Assembly: GCA_037833965.1 (NCBI GenBank)
Contig: AP031353.1
Span: 24,058,501 to 24,122,500 of the forward strand
Reading direction: 5' to 3'
Source of the DNA: Marchantia polymorpha subsp. ruderalis
Lineage: Eukaryota; Streptophyta; Marchantiopsida; Marchantiales; Marchantiaceae
Length of the DNA stretch: 64,000 bases
The translations under genes and the position numbers were made by a program. Under the pieces are notes generated by a model. It had not been told where the DNA came from, did no database searches, and saw only the letters and a list, made by a program, of their open reading frames with translations. Positions 26,011 to 39,440 of this stretch are shown here, one piece after another (position 1 is the first letter of the stretch; every line of letters starts with the position of its first letter).

Positions 26011-27312
26011 ATGGCAGGATCCACTGGAAGCTTCGACACCGAGGCCAAGAAGCCCGTCGGGGTAGACGCCCCCACCGGACACGGGAAGATGATCCTGGCG
26101 ACGCTCCGCGCCTTGACATTCGCCACTTCCTTGACTGCGTTTCTGCTGATGATCACGGACAAGCAGGGCGTGACTCTCCCCAATCCTGACGGCACTTCCA
26201 CCAGGGCCCACGCCAAATGGCACTACGATGGAACTTTCATGTATGAAGCTACCCCTCTGAGCGAGAATTAGGGCAATGCTTTGGATTTGCATGGCAACTG
26301 CACGAACCTCAAGGCTGCAGCTCCCACTTCTGGACTCCAAACCTGCCTCTCCTGCTGCGGTCTCCCATCTTCTGAGCCGAGTCTCGATTTTGTGATACAT
26401 CCCCATCTTTCATCACTCGAGAGATACGTCGTAACGTTCTCTATGAGCCGTATTTCTTGACGTTCGGTTCTCTCAAGTCCCCCCCTCTTCTGCAGAGCTG
26501 GTAGCCGAAGTTAGTTCAGAAAATTTCGTTCATTCCTCTGGCCGTCTGAAGTGCTAGGACGCAAGATTTCTGCTCCTTCTCACGTACTCTGAAACGTTTT
26601 CTAATGGAACTCGTGCTAAAAATTTTGGTAGACGAACCCTCGCGACGATTGCATGATTCTGCAGGCAGGATTTACTGGCACGGTGTTCGTCTTGTGGGAA
26701 TGGAGGTTGCAGTCGTCACACCACAGTGTTTGGAGTTACTTTGGTTTGAAGCTGACCAGCGTGGGTTGTGATTGTGATGCAGCTACCACGTCGTGGCTAC
26801 TGGAATTGTGTTCATCTACACCCTGGCCGCGACTGCCGCCACCTTCACCATCAAGACCGCTAACGCAGCTTTCGTCTTCTTCCTGTTGGACTTGGTAAGG
26901 CGGACTCATGTGTTCGATTATTTTATTCGAAGCTGCAATTTCTCAGCTTGAACATGAAAGAACAATTTTCTTTTCCTGCACGTCCATCTCTGAACCTGAT
27001 GCTAGGCGTCGTGCTAATGGCTGTAAGCTGTCGAGAAGACCTTAAACACTCACAGAATTATTTCTCTTTATTTGATATCAGGTTGGCAGCTACTTGCTGA
27101 TCTCCTCTGTCTCATCCGTGGTCGGAGTCGCCTACATTGCCCGAGAAGGAAACTCGCACTTGGGCTACGGAGAAGTTTGCAGTATCTTCGACAAGTTCTG
27201 TAACCAGATCATCGCCTCGGGAGTCATCACCGTGGCTTCATTCGTATTCTTGTTGCTGGCGGTGATCGTCGGAGCCTTCAAGCTGATGAAGCACTGGGCT
27301 TACGTCAGTTAG
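26011..27312 (+). CDS. CASP-like four-helix membrane protein (CASPL), 3 exons
   Basis: Exons 26011-26240, 26783-26894 and 27082-27312 give a 190-residue protein, the usual size of the CASP-like (DUF588) family. Four membrane helices are visible: TM1 (ATLRALTFATSLTAFLL) with the family's conserved Arg; TM2 (VVATGIVFIYTLAATAA); TM3 (FVFFLLDLVGSYLLIS) with the conserved Asp; and TM4 (SGVITVASFVFLLLAVIVG). The extracellular loop before TM4 has the family-like pattern CSIFDKFCNQIIAS with two cysteines. CASPs scaffold plasma-membrane domains and guide local wall deposition in vascular plants; CASP-like members are found across land plants and their role outside the endodermis is less clear. Introns follow the family frame, with phase 2 after TGTFI and phase 0 in TM3 after LLDL. 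A longer reading of exon 1 to 26271 reads into the intron. Confidence 0.92.
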
Positions 27313-29900
27313 AGACTGTGCCACAGTTCGAACGGCTGCTAGCAAACAACATTCCTAGCTGCGCAGAAGCTGACATCCTTCTGTTGATGAAGTCAAAACC
27401 GTTGTACATTAGAATGCTCTCTATGTCAACCCGGCTATCTTTAAGCTAAATACTTCCGTAAAAGTATAATTTTTTTTGGTGTCAAACCTAGAAGCTAGCT
27501 AGTACGTGACCCCTTCGGTGGCCACTGTGGAATTCAGCTGTAGACTTGTAGATGTGAAACCTGGTTGTGATCGGACTCACAATCATAATGATGTATCTTT
27601 AAACGAGTCTCATTCACTTCTTGAGAAAGAAATAAATGTATGGTTTAAAACTCCCATTTTCTTGGTTTTACGCCGCGCAGCAGAGGCGGTTGTTGAATCC
27701 AAGCCCTTGAATATGGTCATTCGTGAAACTGTAAAATTTCTAAATTTTATTCGAAACGTAGAGCTGTCCGTATGGTATCTGAACGCCGAACAAATGTACA
27801 ATCACGCTACGTTACTATTTCTGAATATTCAGAGGTGAAGACGACAGGGGAAAGTAATACTTTGTCTCTACAATGTCGTCGAAATTTTAAATTTCTGCAC
27901 TGTTTGTCGTCAGGTAAAGCTGAAAGACAGACAGAGATACAATTCCGTTCAGGAAAAAGCTGATAAGTGTTTTGCATCGATGATTTCTGGAAATTTACAC
28001 GAGCTGTAATAAGTTCACGATGTATCACCACTTTACCCATGTCTGTTGCGCTCATGTGTGTCAACGAAAAGCGGCAGTCACACCGCACTCACCAGTTTTG
28101 ATTTCGAGGGCAAAGTCTCGAAGGTCTTGAACTTAGTGTTAGATATGTGCGCAAATGTCGATCATGATATATTTCGTATGAACAGTTACAATTTCTTAAT
28201 GCTTTCTGCTTGAGAAGATTGAGACGCAGAATTTGCAACCTTAACAATCTGATTAATCTCACATAACAATTCTCGCTCGAGAACAGGAAGGATTATCTAC
28301 AGGCAAACCATTCAGAGCCACAGTCGTTTTCAAACGAAAATGGTCTGCATGCAAAGCATGATAAGGTTTGTAACCCACCGTCACCCGAATTCTGGATTCT
28401 CATGAAACAATCATAAAGGAAAAAGGTGTGAAGAATCATGCGGACCGGATGAGATGGTCACAAGGTTGGAGATGTTCGAAATAATTAAAGCAGATCTGAG
28501 AGCCAGTAGCGGTGAAGATAGGATGGGTGATCAATGGGCTGCAGCCATTAACTTGCAATCGGGATATCCGGCAGCTGCCACTATTCCGTTGAGGTTTCGA
28601 TGGTTACGTTTGGATGTGTCAGCCACGGCCAGTCTGGCTCAGGGTGTGCTCGAGTACCCCTCGCTTGCAGACAAGCCTCCATGTCCCATCTACATGAAGT
28701 GCATGACGCTGTATCAGCTGTCAGGACGTCTCAGGGACAGGCTGCCTTGTCTAAATGTCTGCACGCTAAAGAAATTTAGAATTGCCGCTCTTTTACTTCC
28801 ACCATAAATAAATACTGATTAGTAGATTTCCAGAACGACGTCATAAACGATAGCGAATCATATTTCACAGTTGGCTTTATACAGTATCTGTATGTCTGGA
28901 GTTCTATTTTAACCGCACTAAAATTATTTGTTTAATCATTTTTATTTCATTTTCATAAATAAGTGTTATACAATAATAGTTTCTGACTTCAAATCTGCGT
29001 GAAAGTAAAGCGAGAATTAATTTATCGGTTACAGACTTATAGACTGCTTGAAATTCAAAGTCAAATGTTCTGAACGTAAATAGTACACCGTACAAGGAAT
29101 TGTATGGAATTTCCTACCCCCGGGATTGTCTGTCCTTATTTTATCATTTTGTCGAAACCAAAACGGCGGGCGGCCGCCTTTTCTTACTGGCGATTTCTCA
29201 GGAGTAGGATTAAAATGCACTGTGCTCCCCAGGAGATGATGAGAACTGTGCATAACTCATTTAAAAGTACATTTGAATCAGACTCAGAGCGCAATAGTAA
29301 CCTATCGTAGGCTATTTGATTAAGGTACACATTTTTTTATCGATCATATATACGCTTACTGTTCAATCTTTCATTAATCTTCAAACCTTTTATTCGGTAT
29401 TCATCAACTTTCTTGTGCATAACTATGCAAGCAAGTTGCAATTTTTATCTTGCATACGATATAAATTGCGGTATAGTCTGAGATATTCATGATTAATTAT
29501 TTGTATAGATGAAAGATGGAGAACATTGGTGATAAATAGACTCGCATTTGCTACAAAGAGTCTATCAAAGATCATCTCTGCAAAGATAATGAATACATTT
29601 ACTTCCACGCAAATAAAATTTGATGATATTACATCACACTTTTCTAGGATTCACGGATATCTTTTATCACACATACAAGCTTTGAATATTTCAAAGCTTG
29701 TTCAATTATTCAAGTTCATATGATCCTATCATACATACTTCAAAAGTATAATCTGCAATTGATCAGGATTAGGGTTGAATCATATATGGTGTGTGAAACC
29801 GAGATCCAATGACTTGTCCATACCGATGGATGAGTAGTGAGTAGACCAGAATCAATCAACGTAACCAAGTAAAAGAATATACATCAATATATAGATAATT
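27313..29900. other. Intergenic stretch downstream of the CASP-like gene
   Basis: Mixed to AT-leaning DNA. Open frames such as 28454-28807 (plus) and 29029-29253 (minus) have no recognisable motif and no splice partners that I could find. I see no gene here. Confidence 0.35.
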
Positions 29901-32621
29901 AGTTAAATATAAATATATAAATGAGCGATTAGTTATCCATCATTTTAGGTTAATTATCACTCCCCTGCAGAGTAAGTTGGGTGGATCCTGCTCAGTTTAG
30001 CGGTCTCGCTAGATCTGGCATGACTGCCTAAGAAGATATAGGTGGCGAGTCGCGAGGGAATGAAAGAGAGAGAGAAAGGCGAGGCTAGCCTGGGCTTCAC
30101 TTCCCGACGTCTCAACTACCTCCCTTGGGTGCTGTGGAGTTTAGTATCTGACTTTAGTTGTTTTGTTTTAAGTTCAGAAGGAGTGAAGTTACTAGAGTGA
30201 AAAATAATTAGCCTAAATTGATTTATAATTAGTCACTCTCATATACAAATATATATAAATACATTTCAAATCTTATTATAAGCTAATTTAAAATTTGATT
30301 GTGATCAATCACAATATGTGATATTTCAAGCCTTTTTGTATTATTTTTTACATTTAGAAAATAATATTTTATAAGGCTCTTGAAGTAAAAAATTGGCTGT
30401 ACTTCTTACTTTGAGGGTTTTAAGAAAATAATAGAATACACTCTTATTGATCAAAAAAATTTCAAGGTTATTTCTAGGTGTAGAGATTAAATCAAGTATT
30501 TGAAGTTTTGAAGATATCCTCTTATTTTTGTCCGTAATCCTTTATGTGACAATGCATAACCATTCAAAAGCTATTCAATATTCTATTTAGATCCATAGTC
30601 ATAAGACTCTGATTAAGTAGATTATATGAACAAATACTGTGCAAAAAAATATGAAGAAGAGATCAAAGGCAGGAATGTGAGTGTCCAAGCTCTGAAAATA
30701 CTTGAACATAACTTACTTTGAAATAACAATAATCCAAAACAGTAAATACTCACATGTCAAAACATGTTACTAAAACCCATGTGTCTTCTTGTGACTGCAT
30801 GTATGGAGTTCCGTGGTGCCAAAAATCACCATGCATGCAACCCCAATAACATGGCTTGATACTGCTTATGTGGTACAAGTCTAGTGTCAGTCACTTTAAC
30901 ATATCTTTAATTAATTATTGTCTAGTGTTATCCAGAATCTAGAATCGTTGCAACGTAGTGCCGCGAACAATCTTGCCACAACTGACGACAAAGCATCAAA
31001 AAGTGCAATAGCGAGAAAGGATGTTGCCCATCAAACTACATCATCACCGTCGCCGAGTATGAGGACAACGAATGGAGGGGAGGCGCCGAAAATATCAAGA
31101 CGCGAACACGATCATCACAATCGATCTTGAAACTGTGCAACTTGTGAATAGAGTCGAAAAAAGCTCTGCTTTCTAGACTCTCGGATTTGGATATGATTCC
31201 TGCGCATTCCATGAATACCAATCCCATGTCTGTTTCTCATAGTCAAATGATAATGTGTTATACAATTTACTTCAATTCTCAATAGGTACAGTTCGGCTTA
31301 AAGGTCTTCTTTATATCCGCCCGTATCGCGTGTCTGACTGTTCAAAGCTTTCAACCTTCGAAAGACAATTTCAGTTGTTTTCTTCAATCGATGATTCAGC
31401 AAGAACTGAAAAGACAAAGATTTATCATGAAGTGCACGTAAATTCGCCCATCTAATCTACTGCATCTGATGTTGCAGTGGACAATGAAGACAATGAGTCT
31501 AGACCCTACGAAAGTCTGCATCATTCTACAGAATTTTGGTTTGAGACTCTCTCGACGACTGGTGTTCGTGATGATTAGTCTAGCATAGAAAGTCAAGTGG
31601 GATCATATGTAAAACAAGCTGCGAGAACCAATGGCGATGAAACGGAATAGAAGCCTATAATCGAAGGAAGCGAAACATAAAAGTAAACTTTCTTCCTGCT
31701 GGGAAAGTTCCAAAATTCTTTGCAAACGCTAACTCGGAGATATGGCTCACAATTCAATCAACGTATATGATACGTTGATTACTTACTCTTTTACTTGTGG
31801 ATCTAAGCTAACAATTAAAGAGTTGTGTTTGTGACACATGTTGGTGTGCTTGTATAATCAAAATCCACCTCGTCGTTTTTTTCATATCATTGCTTGTTCG
31901 GAGAAAAGGGATAGAGAAAGAGCAAAAATGAATGATACTTATACATTTGAATAGATTTTCAAATCAGTTTTTATTATTAGGTTCACAATTTCTACTCAAT
32001 AACAGTGTGTTGAAACTGTATCATGATTATGTCAGTTTCATAAATTTTTTGGATTATTTTTTTGACATTAAATTAACATCAGATGAATTTTACAAAGATT
32101 CAAGGTTTAAATTTTATGCCATAAGATCATATAATTTATAATAAAAAAATATGAAATCTTTATATAAATTTCACAAAACCTTGTGCAAGAATAGATTTAA
32201 CTGAAAACATGAAACTGAGTAGATGTATAGATATTTTATCCAACAAAACTATCAAGAGAAAGAAGTTTAGATTAATATAATTTATAATTGAAGCTCACAA
32301 ATAAAAATATTTATAAACGAGGAGAGCATGGAAAAATATTACAATACAAGAAGTAAAAAGAGTAACATATGAACCATTCACAACAAATCAAAGCTTCCGT
32401 ATATGTCACACTTTTACAACACTTGATTGGTCATACTATTAGACGTCAATATAAAATCATGTTAGAAACTGATTTATGAATATATGTATATAATTTTTCC
32501 TGAAAAAAAATTCCTTTAATTTTTAATTTAAATTGAAAATTAAAAAATTAAAAAACTCCTTAAAAAACAAGAAAATAGATTGCATATTTTTTATTCATTT
32601 TTAACATTGAATTGCAAAGAG

Positions 32622-32658
<37 letters not shown>

Positions 32659-35600
32659 GTTGATTGGAAGTTTCATGTCGTAGTATGTCAGTATCATCCA
32701 TGTTGTTTCCAATCCAAGTATATAAGCTTTGTAATTTACATAATGTGATGTTATTTCTCTCCTTTTGAACTTTGGATTACTTATATTGATATTTTAATAT
32801 TAAGCCCTCATCTATTTTAATCGAAAACACCATCAGATTATAGAACATCTCTTATATTACTTAAGGATAAAATACTAGATTTATTTTGATATGTCTAAAT
32901 GTTTTGTCTTTTGTTGCATTTGAAGTATTTAAAAGAAGTAGAAATAGGGTTCTCCTTCTATCTCCTCCTCTTACCATTTTATCTAAGAGTCCTAGAGATA
33001 AACTACTTGTTTGTGTGACATGTATACCAAACATGTGACAATTTCCATGGATCATGTAAAGGAAGCAAGATTAAACCCAACTAGTTCCAATATGGAAACA
33101 AACAATTTTAAGTCTGACTATGTGGGCAAGGAGTAAAAGACATGAGCGATGAAGTATGGGGAGGCTAGAATTGACATATGTGCATAACTAGAGGTCATAG
33201 CAATTAATCACATAGACGTGGTAGTAGTAGAATAAATCATACACTTCTGTATAAGTTTGGCGAGAAACTTGGAAGATAATATGTGAAGTGAGATGAACTC
33301 ATAGTAGAGAAATCATCCACCGCAACCTTCCCACCGTTTTATAATATATCAATGTTTCGACACTTCTCTTGATCTAGTATAATTGAACTTCCTCATGTCA
33401 TTTTGACTCCTAATTTACAACCTTCCTCCTTCACGAAATATGATTCCATGAAGGAGGAAGGAATGATGTCTTTAATCACGCCAACACAATAATCAGTGAA
33501 GTGGATATCTTGGTGTATATGCACATTTTTCTTTCAACATCCCAATATATTTTGTTGCTCTATCATTAATGTCACTGTGTAACAAGTGCTTGGCATTTGA
33601 ACATCGATTTGAAGCACCGAGTCTGTGTCCCTTGTACTTATTAATACTCTAGTCAAGTATCTTTCAATAATGGAAATTTTCTTAGTATGTCACAAATCCT
33701 ACTTGCAAAATTATTGTTTATTGTGAAGATCTGCAACTTTACAATAGACTTAATATTTTCAAAGGATGATTGAATACAGACTCCAACACTACTTAATCGA
33801 ACTTTTATGCCAAATTCTGAAGTCTATCATTTAGCCATTAGCGGATAGATGCTGCTGAAAAAACTCGACTTTGAAAACTTGGACTTTCTCACTATCAATT
33901 GGCCTCACATCACCGTCGACTTCGTGAAAGCAATAGAATAGTTGCTGACTTCTCCTATAAAGCTTTCCCATCCTTGAGTCAGCCCAGCCAAGATAAATAT
34001 TTTATCACACAATCGTCTCGACTCGTTCTCATACTTCATGATTCTCAATGTCAGCTAAAGAAGGTTTTGTTTATAATTTTATATTTACACCTCAATCATT
34101 TCTCATTCTCTCGTTATAGAGACCGATCGATCTCTCTCGGCCCATACGCCTCATTCTACCACTCGACTGCAGGACGAAGAAGGACATAAGGTTCTCGACC
34201 GCAACGGCGAGCGTCGATCTTCATCCATGTGTCGATCGATCACATGGTATAGTCGTGAGAGATACTCGTTCGTATCGGTGGAACATCATGGCGTTGGCGA
34301 ATTTACTCCGGTCGTTCGTTCCTTCCTCATTGAAATGGGAGATCAAGTCGTACAGCTTCGCAACAGATGCCTCATGCTGCATTCGTGACGTAAGACATGC
34401 ACCGTCCCGTTTGTAAAACATTTACGCAAGGGCGATGCCAGGGCTATCACCAATCAAGTCGACCGTCTGCCATTCAATCTTCGAACTATCTCACATCTCT
34501 TCTCGATGATGAAAAAGCTCCCTTTCCACATTTAGAACCATAAAGCTTTACTCACCACTTTAATTTCATTTGGAATGATCTTTAAGTGTAGGGTCGAAAT
34601 GAATCCAAAACATTGTGATTCAACTATTGTACCTGATGTGTGCACCAATGCCTTAATAGGAAGGCAGATAAGTTTCCACCTAGTTCGCCAGGTATTTGTA
34701 TAATTTAGCACCCTGCTACGTATTACAAATAGTTATAGCTGTATGTGGAAGTATATTCTACATTAAATGTATAGTATACTTGAACGGAACAAAGAGAGCA
34801 TGACTATGTTATGGGTCCCTTTCCTACTGTCATCTTTATCCTTTCACGTGGAAGAGATTATTTTCTTGCATCATTACATTTGAAGTTCATGCGTAACATG
34901 CTTGAGTTCTTCCGCGCGGGTGAGTTAGCCGCCTAGAGGTTTCTACGATTCACAACGAAGTACTTCTTGGGAAGAAAAGAGTATTTGGAAAATCAGACTG
35001 AAATGTTTTACCCAGAATGTTATTTTGTTTACTTCGGTTATTTCAGGGCCATATTGGCGTGTTCATGTCTATTCCACCATGATATTGAACCACTTTTGGC
35101 AGAAAAGTACTAGTTCTAAGCCTTTGAAATATCTTTTGTATATATCTATACACTATTTTCTAACTTTTGATGTAGATAGTGTGCATAACATTTTTTCTAC
35201 ACCGCGATTCTTGGAGTTGAGGTCGAATGCCATGGAACCCGCTTGGTAACGATTGATGGGTCCTCATGTTACTGGTCCACTTTCTCATATCGATGTATGC
35301 ATGGTACATTCTTTGTGTTTTGACAGAAAATCTGGTTGTAAAGTAAAATCTTGGAATACTGTGATGTCTGATGTATCAAATTTCTGCGTACACCTGCACA
35401 TTCGATCTAGTTGCCATCCACTGAGTAATGATTCGCTCATTGATTTTGTGTGCCTTTTTTGCCCGTACTATCCTAGCATGATTTGATGGTACTTCTCATT
35501 CCTCTATAAAGGTGATGAAATTTAAAACTTGTATAGTTGTTTCTTTAAATTATACTCGTAGATACCATCAAAATATACAAAATATATCTTTTAGTACCAA

Positions 35601-37400
35601 TCAGTCTTTCTAGTTACTAAATCTTTCCTAACACTTTTAAGGTACATCTAGCTCTACTTGGTGCAATTTAGAAGTGAATAACTTCATTGGAGTATGACAT
35701 TTGTACCAAGTAATATCTAAAGTTTAGTCAAGCGCTTAGTTATTCTTCACTTAGGGCTAATTAGCCCTTGTTCTATTATACGAAATTTTCTCATTGGTCA
35801 ATGCAATATACGCAGTTCTCTTATTGGTCGATGCAAGGTAGTAATAGATGTAGCAACTATAGGGTGCTCGACCAATCAGATTAGACCGTATACTATAGAG
35901 TAATGGCTAAGATGCCCTAAATGAGGGATAATTAGCTCTTCCCTATCTACATTCTCTCATGACACTGTAGTGTGTATGGTATTGTATGACACAATAATTA
36001 TTTGAAACTTCTTTTTCTTTTTTTCTTAGACTTCTTTGATATCATCTTTGTACAATTTCATGAAATATTTTCATTTTGATATTTCTTTGAGATTAAATTC
36101 TATAGACAAGTTTGAGGTAAGAAAATTAAAAAGGGATAGAATACAAAGCAATATAAAATATAAATTTTATAAATTTCAATATATTGTGCCATTTTGGTTA
36201 ATTATTTATTTGATTTTATGATATTTAATCATTCTATCTAAATGAAAAAACTATTAAAAATATTTTCCTCCCAGAACTTCCTTTTTTTTCATAATTACAT
36301 AATCTCAAATATGTACATGAATGTACAAAATGAACATGATTACATAAATAGAATTAATGGATTTTTACTGTGATTTATTGATTTGATGAAAGATAATGAA
36401 TATTAATACATTGTGTTTAATACTGTATACTTTCAATAGACTAATCTATATTTCTGATAATAATTCAAATTTCGTTCAAGTGATTGTTCCAAATAATTCT
36501 CTGGTTCATTCGAAAATTCAGATTGGTGGATAGAACGACTTAAAATGTGGTTTAGCTGATCTTAAGCGAGAACGGGCTTAGAATAGCCTGTCTGCAGGTC
36601 AGTTTTGATTATTATGTACAATGGTATAATATGTCTCGGTGTGTAAACATTTTCTTTACATCTAAAATCCATATGGTATTTGGATTAGGAATACATCTAT
36701 AAAAATAATTTGGGTTGATTGGCCGGTCCTGAAGATCCTGAAGCAAGGGGTTGAGATTTGGTCGTGTCATGGATAAATTGTCGTTAGTCCCTTTCATAAA
36801 ATAAATGGGGTACATGGTTGAATCAATGGCGACATGTGGAGGTATTATGTAATAGCTGTTCAATGTTAGAGTCTTCGGGGTTGTGAAACTGGAGGGCCTC
36901 AGAATGTAAAATATTGTATCTACGTGGGAGTGAGACGTGAAGATTTACGAGTAAACTTTAACGAAGGGAAACAAAACCTGCCAAACTTGGTTGGCAAATA
37001 GATTTTTGTAGGCTGGCAGCGCATGACCCATGAACCCGTTCACTACATGGATTTTGAATATCCTTTACGAGTGTCTGGAAAGCTCCACTTAGTTGTCTAA
37101 TTGCACGATCAAGACCTTATCCATAACATCCACTTTCATAGCACTGTTCAAAAATCATGGACATTCACTGTCAGGCTTAGCCTGACCTGTTCATTACAAT
37201 TGCTTTGTAACGAATTTTAGGTTTGCCTTGATGGAAAGGCAACTTGAACAACCTCGAAAAAACTACAGGCACAAAGTATTGTGCCTCATGATGAAACGAG
37301 ACCTTATGAAAACGTTCAGAGTTTTGTAGATTCTGGAGGAAGCAGTGTCAATTACCCTTTTTTGCATGGGACGTGCATGCTAGCGCTTCTTCTTCTTCTT
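29900..37400. other. Long AT-rich, gene-poor block
   Basis: Mostly AT-rich sequence with dense stops, interrupted by short islands of ordinary composition (about 30000-30130, 31100-31700, 33850-34450, 34900-35450). It holds an AT dinucleotide run at 32625-32656. None of the open frames shows a family I can name. The composition suggests old, decayed element insertions, but I could not identify family-specific pieces as I could for the two copia fossils. Confidence 0.4.
32625..32656. repeat. (AT)16 microsatellite
   Basis: Thirty-two bases of uninterrupted AT dinucleotide in an AT-rich island. Confidence 0.95.
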
Positions 37401-38501
37401 GCAGTTTATACTGCTCGTGAATAAAACCTGAAATCAGTCGTGAGATTTCTCGACTTTCCAATTTTAAATGTCCTTCTTTTCCTCCTCTCGACGGAAGTCA
37501 AATCGAAGAGCTGATTGAAGCCCAAACCGTATCATTCACATCGATCAGAGAGCGGTGAAAAACTTTATGGATCAGCCAGGCCATGAGCACGAGGGAATTT
37601 CACTATCAGATCTACTACAGCTCGAGCTGTGCTCACGAGCACGACAGATATGGCAGACACCTACAGCGGAGTGAACGTCACGACGGTCACGATCACCAGC
37701 GCCGCAAAGCGGGAGAACCTTCGATGCACAAGTGAAACATTGCCGACAAGCGTCCGGTCTTCCTGAAGAGCGGCTCGTTTCTGACATCCGCAACCCTCTA
37801 AGCGTCCCGAATCGACTCTGAGCCATCGCTGCTCAAATCCAGCGAAAACCTCATCAGACTCTTCCGATGTCGGAGAAATGCACTGTCCTGTCGCCGGGCC
37901 TCCCAACAGCCATGGATCGTATGCCAACCCTCCATGCGCCAGGCGGCCTCCCAGACGGAGACCTGTGAAGAGATCCTGGCCCAGGAACGGGGAGGGCGTC
38001 GGAATGTGATGTCAGCGCCGAAATGTCGGTCACTGGCCGAAGCTGGACTTCGAGGGCGGGTCAAAGTGTGATTCACGTCGGTCGACGTGGAAAGGAGGTA
38101 CAACGAGACTGGGAAGAGCTCCGGGAGCAAATGGACTGCAGTCGCTTACCCTAACGACAAATGCAATCGCGGCGGGAGGGGAGGCGATGGGAGGGAAGTG
38201 TCAGCACTGACACCTTAACCCTTGGTTAACCAGAGAGGGCCCGTTGGGGGCCGCTTGCGCGCACGGCTCCTCCCGTCGATGGATGCCTCGAATGTCCGAG
38301 CAGAGCAGGGGCTGGCGTGCGGGGCCACCGGCTCCTCGGAGCGCAGCAGCAGCAGGTTCCTCCTGCTCGAGCGCGGCACGCAGTAACGAAGAAGAAGATG
38401 GAATTTGGCGAGGAATAATGTGCAGGCGAGCAGGGGATTGGGGTGTGAATGTGGAGAAGAGAAATTCGTTGTTTTCATAGGCTTATCTCCCGCGCACGGC
38501 G
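37400..38501 (+). promoter_or_regulatory. GC-rich upstream region of the trihelix gene
   Basis: Composition turns GC-rich at about 37550 and runs into the trihelix coding region. Overlapping minus-strand frames (37572-37826, 37798-38130, 38215-38508) have no family motifs. I read this as promoter and untranslated leader, possibly with regulatory content, but no specific site can be supported. Confidence 0.35.
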
Positions 38502-39440
38502 GTGGCACAGGGGGTGGAAGGCTGGCTCGAGGACAGGAAAGTGGCGAAAAGACAGAATTTCTTTTGGACGAAGATGATGGCGTCTACGCCGGATGAGTCT
38601 TGCAGTCGGGGTTTAGAAATGGAAGCGATGGCGAGCGAGGACGATGTCGTGCACCGAGCGGCCGGTCTCGTGATGGACGCCATGGCGAGCGAGGATGATG
38701 TAGGGATTTGTGCCCAGCCGGAGTTCGTCAAGAATCACGACAGGATCAGGCTCGACCTCGGCAGCGCGAGAGAGCGTGGAGATGCGGAGATGGCGTCCAC
38801 TCCCAACGAGTCTTGCAGCCAGGGTTTAGCCGTTGATGGTATGGCCAGTGAGGATGATGTGCACAGCCAGGGGTTAGGAATGGATCCCATGGGCAGTGAC
38901 GACGATGTGGGTCTGGGACGCGAGCCCCATGTCCTGGCCGAGCAGAAGCACAAGAAACCCAAGCTGGACCCAGAGGGTGGAAAAGTCAAGGACAGAGAGG
39001 AATGGAGCGACGGAGCAATTTCCAGCCTGCTCGATGCGTATGAAGAGAAATACACGAAACTCGATCGCGGACATCTGAAAGGCAGAGACTGGGAAGAGGT
39101 TTCTTCCGTCGTGAATGGAAGATGCGGGGCTCAGAAGACAGCCAAGGGTGTCATGAATTGCAAGTACAAGATGGACACACTCAAGAGACGCTACAAGGTC
39201 GAGAAGGATAAAAAACGATCCTCAGGCTCCATGAAGAGCCGGTGGCCCTGGTACGCCCGAATGGAGCAACTGGTAGAGCAAGGAGGCGACAAGATGGTAG
39301 CTGCCGAGGGCTCGTCCGCGGAAGACGAGGACCATCTTCATCCAGGCATTGTCACGTTCATTCTCCGTGTAATTACACCCGCAGAGCGCAAAACAAATGT
39401 TTGCATGATTGGTCCGTTTTTACCTGTGACAAGAACGTAG
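38502..39440 (+). CDS. Trihelix (SIP1/ASIL-like) DNA-binding protein
   Basis: An uninterrupted frame of 312 codons. The trihelix domain spans about residues 168-235: EEWSDGAISSLLDAYEEKY (helix 1 with its Trp), then GRDWEEVSSVVNGRC (helix 2 with its Trp), then NCKYKMDTLKRRYKVEKDK (helix 3). These match the SIP1/ASIL group of trihelix factors, which bind GT-type promoter elements and often repress; the specific target is unknown. After the domain comes WPWYARMEQLV, as commonly seen in this group. The N-terminal half is acidic and built from repeats: a MASEDDV-type motif recurs at residues 43, 61, 114 and 130 (the last as MGSDDDV), and a MASTP(D/N)ESCS unit occurs twice. The start could be the ATG at 38502 or the tandem ATGs at 38574/38577. 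The last 30 or so residues look unlike the family, so a 3' splice near 39340 remains possible. Confidence 0.8.
   Translation: MAQGVEGWLEDRKVAKRQNFFWTKMMASTPDESCSRGLEMEAMASEDDVVHRAAGLVMDAMASEDDVGICAQPEFVKNHDRIRLDLGSARERGDAEMASTPNESCSQGLAVDGMASEDDVHSQGLGMDPMGSDDDVGLGREPHVLAEQKHKKPKLDPEGGKVKDREEWSDGAISSLLDAYEEKYTKLDRGHLKGRDWEEVSSVVNGRCGAQKTAKGVMNCKYKMDTLKRRYKVEKDKKRSSGSMKSRWPWYARMEQLVEQGGDKMVAAEGSSAEDEDHLHPGIVTFILRVITPAERKTNVCMIGPFLPVTRT

Noticed and set aside
26011-26271. CASP-like exon 1 read through to a stop as a single-exon protein
   Set aside because: The frame after 26240 reads into an intron with a GTATGA donor; splicing to 26783 restores TM2 and the family's full length.
28454-28807. 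Plus-strand frame of 117 codons
   Set aside because: No motif, no plausible splice partner and no similarity I can recognise; it is probably a chance frame.
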